This document shows, one piece after another, positions 6,615-7,041 of a stretch of 7,041 bases of DNA (the first letter of the stretch is position 1; each line of letters begins with the position of its first letter). A program made the position numbers and the translations under genes. The stretch spans positions 1 to 7,041 of the forward strand of contig JABIQT010001022.1 in assembly GCA_018667995.1 (NCBI GenBank), written 5' to 3'. The DNA is from Candidatus Latescibacterota bacterium (GTDB lineage: Bacteria; JAAXHH01; JABIQT01). Below the pieces are notes generated by a model. That model did no database searches and was not told the origin of the DNA. It saw only the letters and a list, made by a program, of their open reading frames with translations.

Positions 6615-6693
6615 GCAGCTGTTCCTGCCTCGATAAGTCCCGTAACCTCATAGTGCTGAAGGCGGTTTCAGACTCAAGCGGGACTTAGGCTGC
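6615..6693. repeat. Nested inverted repeats, possible structured RNA
   Basis: Three pairs of arms enclose one another: GCAGC (6615-6619) with GCTGC (6689-6693), AAGTCCCG (6635-6642) with CGGGACTT (6679-6686), and CTGAA (6656-6660) with TTCAG (6667-6671). The middle stem is a perfect 8 bp. The transcript could fold into one long branched hairpin on either strand. There is no T tract after it, so it is not a standard terminator. I do not recognise it as a known riboswitch or RNA family. Confidence 0.4.
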
Positions 6694-6865
6694 AGACGCC
6701 TTCCTTGCAGAATCACCGATGTGATATCCTGAATGACCGCTGTGTGCGATCTACATCAGAGCGGACATAGCCATTTTCGGCCAAGCCCCGGTCAAATATG
6801 GCCACGGATACGGGCGCGGTCCTTTCTGGATTTCCTCTGTATATACCGTAACATTCATCATTACA

Positions 6866-6871
6866 TATAAT
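6866..6871 (+). promoter_or_regulatory. Possible -10 box (TATAAT) for the downstream gene
   Basis: A perfect TATAAT lies in an AT-rich stretch about 110 bases before the ATG at 6981. I find no good -35 box at 15-18 bases spacing, so it would need an activator or another sigma factor, or is a chance match. Confidence 0.2.
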
Positions 6872-6893
6872 TACATGTTTTCTGTCTGAAGTG

Positions 6894-6947
6894 GCACATC
6901 GTGTGCTTTAAACAATGGGTAGAGAACATTTGGAATAGCACATCGTG
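6894..6947. promoter_or_regulatory. Palindrome GCACATCGTGTGC and second half-copy, possible operator
   Basis: GCACATCGTGTGC (6894-6906) is a perfect 5-3-5 palindrome. Its first ten bases, GCACATCGTG, recur exactly at 6938-6947, 44 bases later, or about four helical turns. Both lie between the possible -10 box and the start codon of the gene at 6981, a fitting place for a repressor or activator dimer. The second copy overlaps a small hairpin, TGCCG/CGGCA (6946-6961), close to the ribosome site. Confidence 0.4.
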
Positions 6948-6980
6948 CCGAGAAACCGGCATTTGAGCCAGGAGAAAGCC

Positions 6981-7041
6981 ATGTTACGGATTGCCAGGGA
7001 TACCACGGATGAGATAGCAGTTCTGTCTTTGAAGGGGAAAC
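6981..7041 (+). CDS. Probable STAS-domain anti-sigma-factor antagonist, first 20 residues (cut by right edge)
   Basis: An ATG at 6981 is preceded by a strong AGGAGA (6970-6975) at 5 bases spacing, the best ribosome site in the window, and stays open to the edge. The 20 visible residues include DTTDEIAVLSLKGK, which resembles the first two beta strands of STAS-domain anti-anti-sigma factors (pattern ...IAVLSL.GKL...). If so, the protein is a likely substrate of the PP2C phosphatase encoded at 3165: its conserved serine would lie further downstream, outside the window. Only 20 residues can be read, so the domain call is tentative and another small beta-rich protein is possible. A 533-base gap with palindromes separates it from the dioxygenase gene, so it probably has its own promoter. 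Confidence 0.5.
   Translation, partial: MLRIARDTTDEIAVLSLKGK

Larger units (their letters stand above)
6448..6980. other. 533-base non-coding region rich in inverted repeats
   Basis: I looked for coding in the plus-strand frames and found only short runs without family resemblance; a minus-strand run of 60 codons at 6381-6563 overlaps the end of the dioxygenase gene and looks like a shadow. The stretch holds nested inverted repeats (6615-6693), a series of small hairpins (ATCAC/GTGAT at 6712-6725; CCGCT/AGCGG around 6738-6765), an AT-rich segment (6841-6880) and a repeated palindrome (6894-6947) before the next gene. It probably carries the end of the upstream transcript and the promoter and control region of the gene at 6981. 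Confidence 0.55.

Noticed and set aside
6604-6690. Plus-strand short open frame starting ATGGCTATTGGC and ending in TAG within the inverted-repeat region
   Set aside because: It is under 30 codons, has no ribosome site I can see and coincides with the nested inverted repeats, which explain the region better.
6448-6980. tRNA gene or CRISPR array in the gene-free stretch
   Set aside because: No cloverleaf with the T-loop and acceptor stem could be built, and there are no regularly spaced repeats.

Overview
The window comes from a bacterium. The genes are tightly packed, several have purine-rich Shine-Dalgarno sites, and the families present (histidine kinase, CheY-like receivers, PP2C-type phosphatase) are bacterial. 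Base composition looks moderate, roughly balanced GC. The taxon cannot be fixed from the sequence. PhyH-type dioxygenases next to a PP2C/STAS signalling set would fit several uncultured environmental phyla, but that is a guess.

Layout. (1) Positions 1-340, minus strand: the 5' part of a gene running off the left edge. It encodes a winged-helix protein of the type often seen at the N-terminus of phage and plasmid replisome-organizer proteins. (2) Positions 341-731: a non-coding divergent region with short direct repeats, an almost perfect tandem 10-mer, a strong intrinsic-terminator-like hairpin and a candidate promoter for the rightward genes. (3) Positions 732-4409, plus strand: a compact four-gene signalling operon. 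It encodes a stand-alone receiver with a coiled-coil tail, a stand-alone cyclic-nucleotide-binding-fold protein, a membrane-anchored PAS histidine kinase, and a receiver fused to a PP2C/SpoIIE-type phosphatase. (4) Positions 4465-5568: a PLP-dependent aminotransferase of the HisC-like class I/II group. (5) Positions 5689-6447: a PhyH-family Fe(II)/2-oxoglutarate dioxygenase. (6) Positions 6448-6980: 533 bases without a recognisable gene but rich in inverted repeats. It includes a perfect 5-3-5 palindrome whose core recurs 44 bases later. (7) Positions 6981-7041: the first 20 codons of a gene that looks like a STAS-domain anti-sigma-factor antagonist, cut by the right edge.

How it may work together. 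The histidine kinase probably phosphorylates both receivers, which are about 60% identical and so look like a duplication. Phosphorylation of the second would control its PP2C domain. Phosphatases of this RsbU/SpoIIE type dephosphorylate STAS antagonists in partner-switching cascades, and a STAS-like gene begins downstream. No RsbW-type serine kinase or sigma factor is visible, so the output is unknown. The first receiver could act as a phosphate sink or an adaptor. The cyclic-nucleotide-fold protein lacks the usual ribose-binding Glu and may bind something else or nothing. The aminotransferase and dioxygenase lie between the phosphatase and its possible STAS target on the same strand. They could make or modify a small amino-acid-derived metabolite, but nothing in the window names the substrate.
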